Source: Desulfovibrio sp. G11 (lineage in GTDB: Bacteria; Desulfobacterota; Desulfovibrionia; Desulfovibrionales; Desulfovibrionaceae). Taken from it: 64,000 nt of DNA. The notes beneath the pieces are model-generated. The model searched no databases. It had not been told where the DNA came from and saw nothing but the letters and a program-made list of their open reading frames with translations. Below are positions 1-8,093 of this stretch, piece by piece. Position numbers and translations under genes: made by a program. The stretch is from assembly GCF_900243745.1 (NCBI RefSeq), contig NZ_LT984798.1, forward strand, positions 986,501 to 1,050,500, written 5' to 3'. The stretch's first letter is position 1. Every line of letters starts with the position of its first letter.

Positions 1-531
1 GGCGGTAAGCGTCAGGGTAGGCGTGCCGTCCTCCGGCGTGGTGATGGCAGCAGTGACGGGCAAATCCTGCGCATCGTTAATGGCCGCTACAAGATCAGCC
101 AGCGTGTCGGCGGCGGCATCCTGATAACCGGCGGCAACGGCAACATAGCTATTGCCCACCGACAGCTTGAGTACCCCGGCGCTGGTGGCCTGCCCGGACA
201 GGGTGACCGTGCCTTTGGCGGCAATGCCTGCGGAATGCGGCGGCACAGGCAGCACGGTGAGATCAATATACGGATAGGCAGTAATGGCGGCCCTGACCAT
301 CGTATGCGCCTGACTGCCGTAGCCAAAGAGTGCTGCTGCCGTGGCATCGTCGAATATCTGCACAGGCTCAAGAGGCGCTGCGGATTCCGGCAGTTTCTGT
401 GCTACAATCAGCACGCGCTGTTCGTTGGTGGCAAGGGTGCGCACCGCCAGCCTGGTATTGATTTCAAAATATTTACCCGGTTTGCGGATGCTGGCCGGGA
501 GGTTGTCAAACGAGATATTGGCGCTGGCCAT
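1..531 (-). CDS. Tail sheath protein, Mu gpL family (partial)
   Basis: Contractile tail sheath subunit of a Mu-like phage. The first 177 codons are visible and the 3' part is outside the window. The ATG at 529-531 is preceded by an AAGGAG ribosome-binding site just after the stop of the gp38-like gene. The N-terminus reads MASANISFDNLPASIRKPGK and continues with the NTRLAVRTLATNEQRVLIVAQ segment, which is characteristic of gpL. It follows gp35-38 exactly as in Mu. Confidence 0.88.
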   Translation of the reverse strand, partial: MASANISFDNLPASIRKPGKYFEINTRLAVRTLATNEQRVLIVAQKLPESAAPLEPVQIFDDATAAALFGYGSQAHTMVRAAITAYPYIDLTVLPVPPHSAGIAAKGTVTLSGQATSAGVLKLSVGNSYVAVAAGYQDAAADTLADLVAAINDAQDLPVTAAITTPEDGTPTLTLTA

Positions 532-534
532 TGG

Positions 535-720
535 TTACTCCTTCGTCTTTTTGCCCGGCTTGATCGCCTCGGGTACGAGATCGCCATCCACTATGCGGCG
601 GCGGTAGTACGGGCTGTCGGCCACCTGCACGGCGGCGGCATCGTCAATATACGCTGTGGGCTTGTCTTCGCGCGGCACCTTGAGGCCGGGCGCGGCCTTG
701 ACTGTAAGCATGGTGGGCAT
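535..720 (-). CDS. Small Mu gp38-like protein (DUF2635)
   Basis: A 61-residue protein between the gp37-like gene and the sheath gene. It contains the short VPRED..TAYIDD segment followed by a YYRRRIVDGDLV stretch, as in the DUF2635 proteins at this position in Mu-like phages. A GAGGA ribosome-binding site precedes the ATG at 720. The C-terminus is Lys-rich. Its exact role is unknown; position suggests a tail-assembly function. Confidence 0.75.
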   Translation of the reverse strand: MPTMLTVKAAPGLKVPREDKPTAYIDDAAAVQVADSPYYRRRIVDGDLVPEAIKPGKKTKE

Positions 721-727
721 GGCGTCC

Positions 728-1420
728 TCACACTTGGATTTGCAGGGTTATGTGATCTTCCGCTGCCGGTGGGTCTGTAGCCATGTCCTGCGGCGGCTTG
801 AGCCAGTATTGCAGCCGCAGGCAATTCAAACCCGGCAGCGGCGCGGGATTGTTGGCATTGGCAGCGCCGGGGAAAGTCTGGCCGTCCGGCGGCAGGTAGC
901 CGCCGGGCTGGAGCGTTGCGCCGTTTTCCGGCAAGGGCGCCTGCCCCGGCTCACGCAGGCGAACGTCCACTATGGCTGTCCAGTCCTGTGACATGACAGA
1001 AAGTGCCTGCGCTGCGGTTTTGGCGCTGAACAGGCTGCGGACACGGCCTGGGCGCAGGTGGTCAACATTATCAAGCCCGAAGTCCTGCATGCAGATGAGC
1101 CGGGCCACATCGTCGAGCATCTGATACGTACCCACATTGCCCGGCCCGCCCTTGCGCGTGGCGGCCTCGCTGCGCACACTGCGGTCAGCCACTATGGTGG
1201 TAAAGGCAAGCCGGGTGCGGAAACGGGTGCTGGCGGTATTGAGCGGCTCCGGTGCAGTACTGTCCTTGAAGGTTACCCACACAGCGGGCAAGGCGCGGAT
1301 AACGCCCTGCCAGTCGCCCATGAGTTCGCCGCCGTAAGAGGACACCAGGCGCAGGTACGGCAGCTTTGCCGCCGCAATCTGCTCTATGATGCCGTTTTCA
1401 ATTTCCATGATGGGCAGCAT
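728..1420 (-). CDS. Mu gp37/K-like protein (DUF1834)
   Basis: A 230-residue protein of the DUF1834 family, which in Mu lies between gp36 and gp38 and is thought to act in tail or head-tail completion. The start MLPIMEIENGIIEQI is preceded by GGAGG and overlaps the stop of the previous gene as TGATG, implying translational coupling. Family features seen are the N-terminal IENGII helix and the SYGGEL.GDW segment near residue 30. Confidence 0.8.
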   Translation of the reverse strand: MLPIMEIENGIIEQIAAAKLPYLRLVSSYGGELMGDWQGVIRALPAVWVTFKDSTAPEPLNTASTRFRTRLAFTTIVADRSVRSEAATRKGGPGNVGTYQMLDDVARLICMQDFGLDNVDHLRPGRVRSLFSAKTAAQALSVMSQDWTAIVDVRLREPGQAPLPENGATLQPGGYLPPDGQTFPGAANANNPAPLPGLNCLRLQYWLKPPQDMATDPPAAEDHITLQIQV

Positions 1421-1872
1421 CAGAACCTCCAGATGCGTTGGCCGGGCTGGAACTGCACGGCGGCATCGTCGGCTTCGGCGGGGTCGCTGCCGTTCTCGTC
1501 GGGTAAAAGCAGGTCTGTCACGCCCCTGGCTACGCTTTTAAGCCACGCGGTGGCTTCTTCGTAGCGCCGGATGATGCTCTCGCTCTCCTGGGCGTCACCG
1601 CCTGTCAGGTGGTAGCGCGCCATGTCCATAACAAAGCCTTTGAGCGGCTCGGGTGTATCGTCGCCGCTGACAGTCAACGGCACGGCATAGCGCGGGGCAA
1701 GGTATGTATCAGCCTCCCGGCTGGCACGGGCCAGCGCGTCAAGCACGCGCTGCCCGTCCAGCGTGGGTTGGCCTTCCGCGTCGTCAGCACCTGGGGCGAG
1801 ATTAAGCATTTCGTCTTGGCCGAAGTGCGCAGTCATGCCAGCAAGGCTGCCGTAGAGCGTGGGGCCGGGCAT
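1420..1872 (-). CDS. Mu gp36/J-like protein (DUF1320)
   Basis: A 150-residue protein starting MPGPTLYGSLAGMTAHFGQDE. The longer open frame upstream only reads through the preceding gene, so the internal ATG at 1872 is used, 4 bp after that gene's stop. The alternation of LDALARASREADTYLAPRY and a C-terminal region with DMARYHLTG matches the DUF1320/gp36 family, which probably forms part of the head-tail connector. The C-terminus is coupled to the gp37-like gene. Confidence 0.82.
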   Translation of the reverse strand: MPGPTLYGSLAGMTAHFGQDEMLNLAPGADDAEGQPTLDGQRVLDALARASREADTYLAPRYAVPLTVSGDDTPEPLKGFVMDMARYHLTGGDAQESESIIRRYEEATAWLKSVARGVTDLLLPDENGSDPAEADDAAVQFQPGQRIWRF

Positions 1873-1876
1873 GGCT

Positions 1877-2185
1877 TTAGCCTGCCTTTTTAGCCGCTTT
1901 GGCGGCGGTTTTATCGGTTTTGGCCGTAGCCGGAGCTTCGGCCTTGGGCGCGGCAGCGGGCAGATTTTCAACCGGGCCAGTACTGACATTGGCATTGCTG
2001 TCAGATTGAACGGGCGTGTCAGTGACGACAAGCTGCGGGTCAGCTTTCAGCCGCGCCAGTTGATCTTCGGTGACGCTAACGGTGCGGCCCTCGGTGTCAA
2101 AGCACATGCCGCAACGGCAACGGCGCTCAACAAGGATTCCAGCAGCACCGGGGCGGGCTTTCACGAAAACAGTTATCTTGCTCAT
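1877..2185 (-). CDS. Mu gp35-like protein
   Basis: A 102-residue protein starting MSKITVFVKARPG at 2185; an alternative start lies six codons upstream. The N-terminal half carries a Cys pair (CRCGMC) and VTEDQLARLKADPQL, as in short gp35-like proteins of Mu-like phages. The last 40 residues are a low-complexity Ala/Lys/Pro-rich tail (AAPKAEAPATAKTDKTAAKA). It lies between the major head protein and gp36, where the family occurs; its function is unproven. Confidence 0.72.
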   Translation of the reverse strand: MSKITVFVKARPGAAGILVERRCRCGMCFDTEGRTVSVTEDQLARLKADPQLVVTDTPVQSDSNANVSTGPVENLPAAAPKAEAPATAKTDKTAAKAAKKAG

Positions 2186-2193
2186 GCCGCCCC

Positions 2194-3123
2194 CTACAGC
2201 CACGCGCAGTTGATGATGGTAGCCGCGTCGTAATACTTGTTGCTTTCGCCGCCGTTGATGAGCTGCACACCCACAACGTCCAGGGCTGCGCTGTAGAGCG
2301 AGGACGGAACCACCAGCAACGTGCCGGACTTGCCCCCACGGCCAAGGGCAAGAGGACGTCCGCCGTCAGCCTTGTAGCCCTGCATCAGGGCCAGAGCCTT
2401 GCCGAAGTTTGCCGCGTTCAGCGTGTCGCGGCAGCACACGGCCTGCTGCCAGAAGCCGAAGCCCGCATTGCAGCGATAGCGCACGCCGTACAGGTATTCA
2501 TCCTGCGTGAAGACGTGATCCTGTTTGGGGTCGATGATGGCCTGCAATTCCGGCTTGGTGCGTTCCTGAAAAATGAGCGGTTTGAGCGGGCGGCTCGCGT
2601 CCAATATGTACCAAGCCAAGCCGGGGTCGCCTGCGGCCGGGTCAATAAGATTGCTGACGGTAACAGCATCGCCGGTGCCGTCGACCTGGGGGTATACGGG
2701 ATGGTCGGTGTCGAAAAAATTCTGGCCGTCATAGCAAAGCGTGGTCGTGCCTTTGCCCAGCAAGCCAAAAACAAGCTCATCGGGATGGGTGGCGGCGGCA
2801 TAGCCCATTTCAGCCAGCAGCGGCGTATAGACGCCAAGGTTGTCGTCTTCAATGTCCGTGCGCTGTACGCCCACGGTACCCTCATACAGCTTGTTGGTAA
2901 TGCTGTAGCCATGTTCCTGCATGGATTTGACGGTGCGAGGGCCAACCCATTCGCGCAGCTTGGGGTACTGACCGAGCCAACCGTAGGTAGTGGACTTGGC
3001 AGTGCTGGGTACATGAGTGGCGGCAAGCGCCCATTGGCTGGGGGCCTTGGCCTTGGCGTCTTCAAAGGTCTTGCTAAAGCCCACCCGCATGGATGCGAGC
3101 AAGGGGGCGGTAACTATGGCCAT
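2194..3123 (-). CDS. Major head subunit, Mu gpT family
   Basis: A 309-residue major capsid protein, the normal length for gpT. Recognisable segments are WLGQYPKLREWVGPR near residue 50, the YEGTVGVQRTDIEDDNLG region, GQNFFDTDHPV, and a C-terminal LLVVPSSLY segment. The start at 3123 is preceded by GGAGG. It lies directly downstream of the protease/scaffold gene (3 bp gap), as in Mu, so the cognate assembly proteins are made from the same message. Confidence 0.92.
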   Translation of the reverse strand: MAIVTAPLLASMRVGFSKTFEDAKAKAPSQWALAATHVPSTAKSTTYGWLGQYPKLREWVGPRTVKSMQEHGYSITNKLYEGTVGVQRTDIEDDNLGVYTPLLAEMGYAAATHPDELVFGLLGKGTTTLCYDGQNFFDTDHPVYPQVDGTGDAVTVSNLIDPAAGDPGLAWYILDASRPLKPLIFQERTKPELQAIIDPKQDHVFTQDEYLYGVRYRCNAGFGFWQQAVCCRDTLNAANFGKALALMQGYKADGGRPLALGRGGKSGTLLVVPSSLYSAALDVVGVQLINGGESNKYYDAATIINCAWL

Positions 3124-3125
3124 GA

Positions 3126-3692
3126 CTATTTGGCCTCCTTGGCTTTGAGGTAATCTGCTTCGGTCATGCCAAGCTGGGCGCAGACGTACTTGTCTTCCGC
3201 AGTCAGGGATGCCAAGCCGGCATCGTCGCCGGGCTGACCGCTGGCGGCGCTCTGCTGGCCCTTGAGCGCCTCAATGGGCGTCGCGGCCTTCAGGAACGCC
3301 CGCAGGCTGTCGGGGTTGGATTTTGCCATGCCGAGCGCCCAATCCTTGGCGCTGACCGCAAGGCGGCCATCCTTGAGGGCGGCGTCAATATCCGCAGACA
3401 GGGCGGCCACGGACTGCGCGCCCTCAAGCTCGGCCACCTTGGCCCGCAATTGCGCGGCCTCGGTCTGCACGCTCTGGAATGTCGCTATACTGACGTACTG
3501 CGACGCATCGGGCGGCGTGGCCTTGGCGGTAGCAATCGCGGTTTGCGCGACGGTAAGCGCATCATCCTTGCTTTTGAGCAAGGCAATCAGGTTTTCCTGC
3601 GGCAGTGTCGCCAGCGCGGCAGTGCAGGCGGCATCATCCGCAGTTTCGGGCAAGCCAAGAAGCTTGCGCAGCATTGCGAGCAGTTTTTCCAT
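3126..3692 (-). CDS. Internally initiated scaffold protein, Mu gpZ-like
   Basis: An in-frame ATG at 3690-3692 inside the protease gene is preceded by the strong ribosome-binding sequence GAGGAAGG at 3703-3710. It would give a 188-residue protein starting MEKLLAMLRKLLGLPETADD, covering exactly the helical scaffold half. Mu gene Z is an internal in-frame product of gene I, so this is probably the same arrangement. That the site is used is an inference from its sequence and position. Confidence 0.72.
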   Translation of the reverse strand: MEKLLAMLRKLLGLPETADDAACTAALATLPQENLIALLKSKDDALTVAQTAIATAKATPPDASQYVSIATFQSVQTEAAQLRAKVAELEGAQSVAALSADIDAALKDGRLAVSAKDWALGMAKSNPDSLRAFLKAATPIEALKGQQSAASGQPGDDAGLASLTAEDKYVCAQLGMTEADYLKAKEAK

Positions 3693-4226
3693 GTGGGGAT
3701 TTCCTTCCTCAATTGTTTTGGCCTGGGCTGGCTGCATGCCGTCCAGGGCCGGATGGTTGGTAAGCGCAACACTCACAAGATCGAGCACTGCGCCTGTGGT
3801 CTTGTCCCAGGCAAACACGGGGCTGATGTACTGATATTCCTTGGCGCGGATGGCGGCCCGCGCGCGGTCTGTCCACTCCACCGTCGCAAACAGTCCCTCG
3901 GCGGTTATCTCCAGCCCCTCAATCCAGCCAGCCGCCGGGGCTGGTTGGCCGTTTTTGTCGCTCAAGTGGGTCTGGTGCTCGTAGTCAACAACAGTGCGCG
4001 TCTTTCGCCGGAACCAACGATTGACAAGGGCCTGCGCATCATCCGCCGTCAGCCTCCATGCAGTAACCGTGACCCCCGTGATATTGCCGGGGCGACCATC
4101 GCGCGCGGCAAAAGACCCCACGGGGAAGACCTGTATGCGGCCTGTGGTTTCGCCATATCCCGTGGACATGGTGGCCTCGTCTGTGAGGGCGACTATGAGT
4201 GCGTGCTGTGTGGTGTGCGTGTTCAT
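3126..4226 (-). CDS. Prohead protease, Mu gpI family, with in-frame scaffold
   Basis: A 366-residue protease/scaffold protein. The N-terminal half has the GRIQVFPVG, VDYEHQT and EGLFATVEWTDRARAAI segments of Mu I-type proteases; the C-terminal half is Ala/Gln/Lys-rich and helical, as in scaffolds. The start chosen is MNTHTTQ at 4226. The ATG abuts an inverted repeat (4227-4246), with only a weak AGGG inside its 3' arm as ribosome-binding site. A late-promoter-like repeat lies at 4255-4281, matching the place of PI in Mu. Confidence 0.9.
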   Translation of the reverse strand: MNTHTTQHALIVALTDEATMSTGYGETTGRIQVFPVGSFAARDGRPGNITGVTVTAWRLTADDAQALVNRWFRRKTRTVVDYEHQTHLSDKNGQPAPAAGWIEGLEITAEGLFATVEWTDRARAAIRAKEYQYISPVFAWDKTTGAVLDLVSVALTNHPALDGMQPAQAKTIEEGNPHMEKLLAMLRKLLGLPETADDAACTAALATLPQENLIALLKSKDDALTVAQTAIATAKATPPDASQYVSIATFQSVQTEAAQLRAKVAELEGAQSVAALSADIDAALKDGRLAVSAKDWALGMAKSNPDSLRAFLKAATPIEALKGQQSAASGQPGDDAGLASLTAEDKYVCAQLGMTEADYLKAKEAK

Positions 4227-4246
4227 GGCCCTGGTGTACCAGGGCC
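4227..4246 (-). promoter_or_regulatory. Inverted repeat directly before the protease start codon
   Basis: Arms GGCCCTGGT and ACCAGGGCC are separated by 2 bp and the repeat ends at the base before the ATG at 4226. In RNA it would form a hairpin containing the only ribosome-binding-like AGGG. It sits 8 bp downstream of the late-promoter-like repeat. Confidence 0.6.
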
Positions 4247-4254
4247 GGAGGCGG

Positions 4255-4281
4255 AAGAAAGACTGGCGCGCGTCAGCGGTT
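4255..4281 (-). promoter_or_regulatory. Candidate phage late promoter element, copy 1 (PI-like)
   Basis: A 27-bp sequence matching 26 of 27 bases of 11524-11550. Both copies contain the imperfect dyad CTGRCG-N2-CGYCAG, suitable for a dimeric activator. Copy 1 lies 29 bp upstream of the protease gene start. In Mu the C protein activates PI at this place, and a Mor/C-family gene is present at 11553-12059. Confidence 0.62.
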
Positions 4282-4415
4282 TGTGGATTGCCTGGGATCA
4301 CCATGTGGCAACGCGCAAAAGAAGGGCGTTAGAAGGGCGTTAGATTTTCTCAAACATCAAAAGACAGGCAACGGCCCATGGCGGGGCAAAACAGGGGCGC
4401 AAATCGGGCGACAGC

Positions 4416-4961
4416 CTATTTACCGAGGAGGGCCGTGCGGGCATAATCGGCAATGATCTCTTTCATGTCCTGTTTGTCGTGCGGGCCAACGCCAAGAAAG
4501 CGGCGGCGCGGTATCTCGCTGCCGGGGTGAAAGACCGCCCGGCGTACATAGGACTTGCCGCCCTTGCGCCACGCCAGCGCCTTCTTATCGCGCGGGCGTA
4601 TCCAGTGCGCGCGGGTGATGCCGCCAAAGCACTGGATTGCGGCATACGTAACGTTGGTGCCGTAACGGGCATAGAGGTGGCCGTATTCCTGATGCATACT
4701 TGTGCGCAGTGTGCCGTTGCGTTGCAGCATAGGGCCAGTGTGCCCGGCCTCGGCGCGTTGGCGCTTGTAGTCCGGGGTGAGGCTGGGCCACCTGGCCCCG
4801 GTTATGGGGTCAGTCTCGGTTTCAAAGGCGCGTTCTGACGCTTCGGCCATGACCTGGGCAAGCCCCATCATCAAGGGCGTGGTGTCGTTCATCGCATGGA
4901 CAAGCCGCGTCAGGGCCGCGTCGACTTCGGCGGAATCCAGATTGACTTCAATTTTGAGCAT
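4416..4961 (-). CDS. Virion morphogenesis protein, Mu gpG family
   Basis: A 181-residue protein starting MLKIEVNLDSAEVDAALTRL at 4961. Family features are the ITGARWPSLTPDYKRQR segment near residue 55, then TGPMLQRNGTLRTSM, and a basic HWIRPRDKKALAW stretch before RRRFLGVG near the end. GpG proteins (phage virion morphogenesis/tail completion family) act late in head-tail joining. The ribosome-binding site is weak. The next gene downstream is separated by 189 bp holding the late-promoter element. Confidence 0.87.
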   Translation of the reverse strand: MLKIEVNLDSAEVDAALTRLVHAMNDTTPLMMGLAQVMAEASERAFETETDPITGARWPSLTPDYKRQRAEAGHTGPMLQRNGTLRTSMHQEYGHLYARYGTNVTYAAIQCFGGITRAHWIRPRDKKALAWRKGGKSYVRRAVFHPGSEIPRRRFLGVGPHDKQDMKEIIADYARTALLGK

Positions 4962-5078
4962 AGTTATTATCTCTGTAGCAAAAGCTGATACGGGCGCGAA
5001 AGCGGGTGCTTGACGGAGCGACACCCGCCGTTAGGGGCTTTGAGGAGTACCGTTATACTCCCAAGGCGGAACCTCGTA

Positions 5079-6374
5079 TCAGCTTTTTGTTTTGCCGTGT
5101 ACAAGCCACCCCTCGCGCAGACTGTCCATATTTTTAGGTGTGCGCTGCATCATGTTCCACAAAAGCGACCCATCGCGGTTGATACGCACGACAACCAGCA
5201 GGGCGTATTTCCCCTCACTGAATAATCCAATATAATTCTCACGCAGCTTGCCGTCCGCATGTTCTTTGAGCCAGATTTCATGCGGCTGCTCAAGTGTGGG
5301 CAAGATATAATTTGCATAGCGTTCTCGCGCATCGGCCTTTTTGGCTACAAGGTGCGCCAGATTGTCGCGCCAGATAGTGCGCTGGCCCATTGGCGTGGTG
5401 ATTGTGCGCAGGCGCTCATTGCCCACAAAGCCCAACGCCTTGGCAAGCTGGGCCTCTGCTGCGGCGCGGCTGGGGGCCATTGGCAGCATGGGGGGCGTGG
5501 GCTGGCGCTGTGCGGCGGGTACGTCACGCAAGGACGGCAGGCCCATTTTACGCCAGCTCGTGGCGGCACGTTGCAGCGGCTCCGGCATGTTGGCCTTGAG
5601 ATCGGCTACAAACGTCTGGCCGGGGTTGTAGTCAAAGCCCGCATCAGGGAAAAAGTGAGAACCGTTGGGCATGCGGTAGCCCGTGACCGTGCGCGGCTCG
5701 GGCTGCCCGGTATCAGGGTTGCGAATGATGACTTCTTTTTCAATGGCGTCACCGCCGCTGTCTTGCAGCGCGTATCCGCCACGCTTAAAGCCACGCTCTG
5801 ATAAGGTATCCACCCGGCAGCGACAGTGCCAGCCGTTGGGCGGGTACATGGTCTGCCAGATGGGATCGTCATAACGGTACACAAGCCCGTTCATGGCCGC
5901 GTGGCTAGGCCGCGTCCTGGCATCCATGATGGCCATATAGCGCCAATACGGGGCCACGGCAGCACTTTCCACCTGCTGCTTGTAGCGCCCGGCATTGTAC
6001 GCTGACTGCATGTTTTGACGGTAGATGAGATTAAGGCGGCTGGCGCTGCCGCGCTCCCCCTTGCGCACCTCGCCCGTATCTGGATTGACTATATCCCCCT
6101 TGCCCCACCAGCCTTTGCGCTTGAGCGTATCTTCCAGCCCGTGCCGAAACTGCGCCTTGCTCTGGCCTTCGGCAAGGGCTTTTGCCGTGGCGGCCTTGAT
6201 GTCGGCCAAAAGATCAGCCTTGGTCACGCCAGCAACCGTAAACGCGCGGGCGTGGGCCTCGCGCCATGTGTCTTGCCAGCGGAACGATATTTTATGCCCT
6301 TTACTTTCAAAATACCGGATGGCCTCACGCGGGGGCAGATTGCAGGCGTGGGAAAGATCAATATCGGTGCTCAT
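5079..6374 (-). CDS. MuF-type minor head protein with C-terminal nuclease-like domain
   Basis: A 431-residue protein starting MSTDIDLSHACNLPPREAIRYFESKG. The MuF/SPP1-gp7 domain includes ARTRPSHAAMNGLVYRYDDP and the Cys-containing PPNGWHCRCRVDTLSERG motif near residue 190, typical of minor head proteins that sit at the portal. The last 110 residues (TIWRDNLAHLVAKKADARERY, later EIWLKEHADGKLRENYIG and LLWNMM) resemble the PBECR2 nuclease-like domain found fused to some MuF proteins. That assignment is by eye. Other MuF proteins carry toxins at this place. Confidence 0.85.
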   Translation of the reverse strand: MSTDIDLSHACNLPPREAIRYFESKGHKISFRWQDTWREAHARAFTVAGVTKADLLADIKAATAKALAEGQSKAQFRHGLEDTLKRKGWWGKGDIVNPDTGEVRKGERGSASRLNLIYRQNMQSAYNAGRYKQQVESAAVAPYWRYMAIMDARTRPSHAAMNGLVYRYDDPIWQTMYPPNGWHCRCRVDTLSERGFKRGGYALQDSGGDAIEKEVIIRNPDTGQPEPRTVTGYRMPNGSHFFPDAGFDYNPGQTFVADLKANMPEPLQRAATSWRKMGLPSLRDVPAAQRQPTPPMLPMAPSRAAAEAQLAKALGFVGNERLRTITTPMGQRTIWRDNLAHLVAKKADARERYANYILPTLEQPHEIWLKEHADGKLRENYIGLFSEGKYALLVVVRINRDGSLLWNMMQRTPKNMDSLREGWLVHGKTKS

Positions 6375-6501
6375 AACAATACCTTTGTGCGGGCGTAAGT
6401 TTTGATGCAATGCAAGGACGGCAAATGCCGGGCTGCGGGAGTGTAGAAAAAACTACATGACCAAAGCACGGCATGCCGCCTGACGCCGCAGTGCGCAAAA
6501 A

Positions 6502-8091
6502 TCACGCCTGCACCCGCCCCCACACCTCGCTGACAAACAGCGCCCGTGCCATGATTTCGGCCAGCTGGGTTTCGTCCATCTGCGGGTACAACTCGCCCAG
6601 ACGGGCTTGCATGTCTTCGGGCGACAACCCGGCATCAAGCTCCGCAATCAGTGGGGCAAGTAGTGCCTCGCCTGCCAGCGCCAGAGCCGCGCTGGCCTGC
6701 ATGCCATCCAGAGCGCCCTGCGCTGCATCCTGCGGGGGGCGTGCCATAGGCCCGGCCTTGGCATGGGCCGTGCGCGTGCTGGCGTCTTCCTGCCCTTGAT
6801 CCTCCGGCGTAGATACATGTGTGGCCCGGATACGGTCGTTGTCGTCAGCCGCAACGGGCAGCTTGAGCCGTTCCATTATGCCCCTGCTGCTGATGGGCAG
6901 GTACGGCGCAAGGCTCGGGATGGCATTGGCGTACAGCTCCAAGTCTTCTGCCTGCTGCGTGTCAAACCGAAAATACGGCAGCAGTTTGCGGTCAGTGATG
7001 CCAAGGTTAAGCGCACACAGCGGGGCCACAAGCTGGGCCGTAAGCGTTGATGCCAACTGCGCTGCATCAGCCACAAGCAGATCGTGCCGTATCTCGTTAT
7101 GTACCATGCCCAGGGCGTGGGTGCTGGTTTTGCCATCCGCCTGACTTGTCAGCGTGCCGCCCAATATGGCCTTGCTCATGCCGCGTTCGCAGCGTTCAAC
7201 CAACAGCCCCGGTATATCCTGCGTGGCGGGGTTGACCGTTTCAAAAACGATGTCCATACCCTGCGGTATGATGCCCGCCGCATCCTGCCCAAGTGTCCGC
7301 AGGGCGTTGAGCAAGGCATGCTTATCATCCTTGCTGCTGCCGGGCGGATATTTGCCCACGCGCATGGGCAGGCCATGAATCTGCGTAAAGGCCATTTCAC
7401 TATTGAGGGCATAGGCGCGAATGAGGTACGTCCACGCCAGCACACGGAACAGTCCGGCACGCGGCAACCAGCCGCTTTTGCTGCGGTGCTTGTGTACAAT
7501 CCAGCCCAGGGGCCAAAGAGGCGCACCTTCCAGCGTGCCGTCGCGCAGATGAAGGCAGTTACGGTCGTTTTGCGGGCAGGTAAACCACGACTGCGGGCGG
7601 AATGTCAGCTCGGATGGCAAATGAATGCCCTCGGAAAATTCCCACTGAAGCTCAAGAGCGGAAAAGCCGTGGCCGATGCCATCGGCCATATCAAGCAGCA
7701 CGTCTTCAAAATCCGGCAGCATGTCAAACCATTCACGCACCTTTTCTGCGGCATCTTTGGCTTTGGCGTCGTCGCTGGCGGGTATGATGTTCCAGTCCAG
7801 CGTAAGCAGCGCCCGGCGGCGCTTGCCCATCTCGGCCGAGAGGTGATCGCAGCGATCCTCCATATCTGCAAACAGCGCATGCTGTTCCATAATCTGCCCG
7901 GCGTCTGCGGCTTCAAGGATGCGCACCAGACGCGCAGGCGTGAGGCCGCGTGTGAGATCGCCCCATTGCTCCAGACAGAGCAAGGACGTAGCAAGGCTGC
8001 CCTCTTCGGACTGGCGCGCGCCGTGCAATACGCCGGGGGCGGGTTTGACAGAAGCTGCCCGACGGCGCGGGCGGGGGCGAAACAGAGGCAT
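6502..8091 (-). CDS. Portal protein, Mu gp29 family (DUF935)
   Basis: A 529-residue portal protein. The start MPLFRPRPRRR at 8091 follows AAGGTGG at a good spacing, and the gene begins 3 bp after the terminase stop. Family segments are GDLTRGLTPARLVRILEAADAG, the RRRALLTLDWNI segment, ADGIGHGFSALELQW and the ILGGTLTSQADG motif near residue 310. The length is normal for gp29. The portal forms the dodecameric DNA channel used by the terminase encoded next to it. Confidence 0.9.
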   Translation of the reverse strand: MPLFRPRPRRRAASVKPAPGVLHGARQSEEGSLATSLLCLEQWGDLTRGLTPARLVRILEAADAGQIMEQHALFADMEDRCDHLSAEMGKRRRALLTLDWNIIPASDDAKAKDAAEKVREWFDMLPDFEDVLLDMADGIGHGFSALELQWEFSEGIHLPSELTFRPQSWFTCPQNDRNCLHLRDGTLEGAPLWPLGWIVHKHRSKSGWLPRAGLFRVLAWTYLIRAYALNSEMAFTQIHGLPMRVGKYPPGSSKDDKHALLNALRTLGQDAAGIIPQGMDIVFETVNPATQDIPGLLVERCERGMSKAILGGTLTSQADGKTSTHALGMVHNEIRHDLLVADAAQLASTLTAQLVAPLCALNLGITDRKLLPYFRFDTQQAEDLELYANAIPSLAPYLPISSRGIMERLKLPVAADDNDRIRATHVSTPEDQGQEDASTRTAHAKAGPMARPPQDAAQGALDGMQASAALALAGEALLAPLIAELDAGLSPEDMQARLGELYPQMDETQLAEIMARALFVSEVWGRVQA

Positions 8092-8093
8092 AC

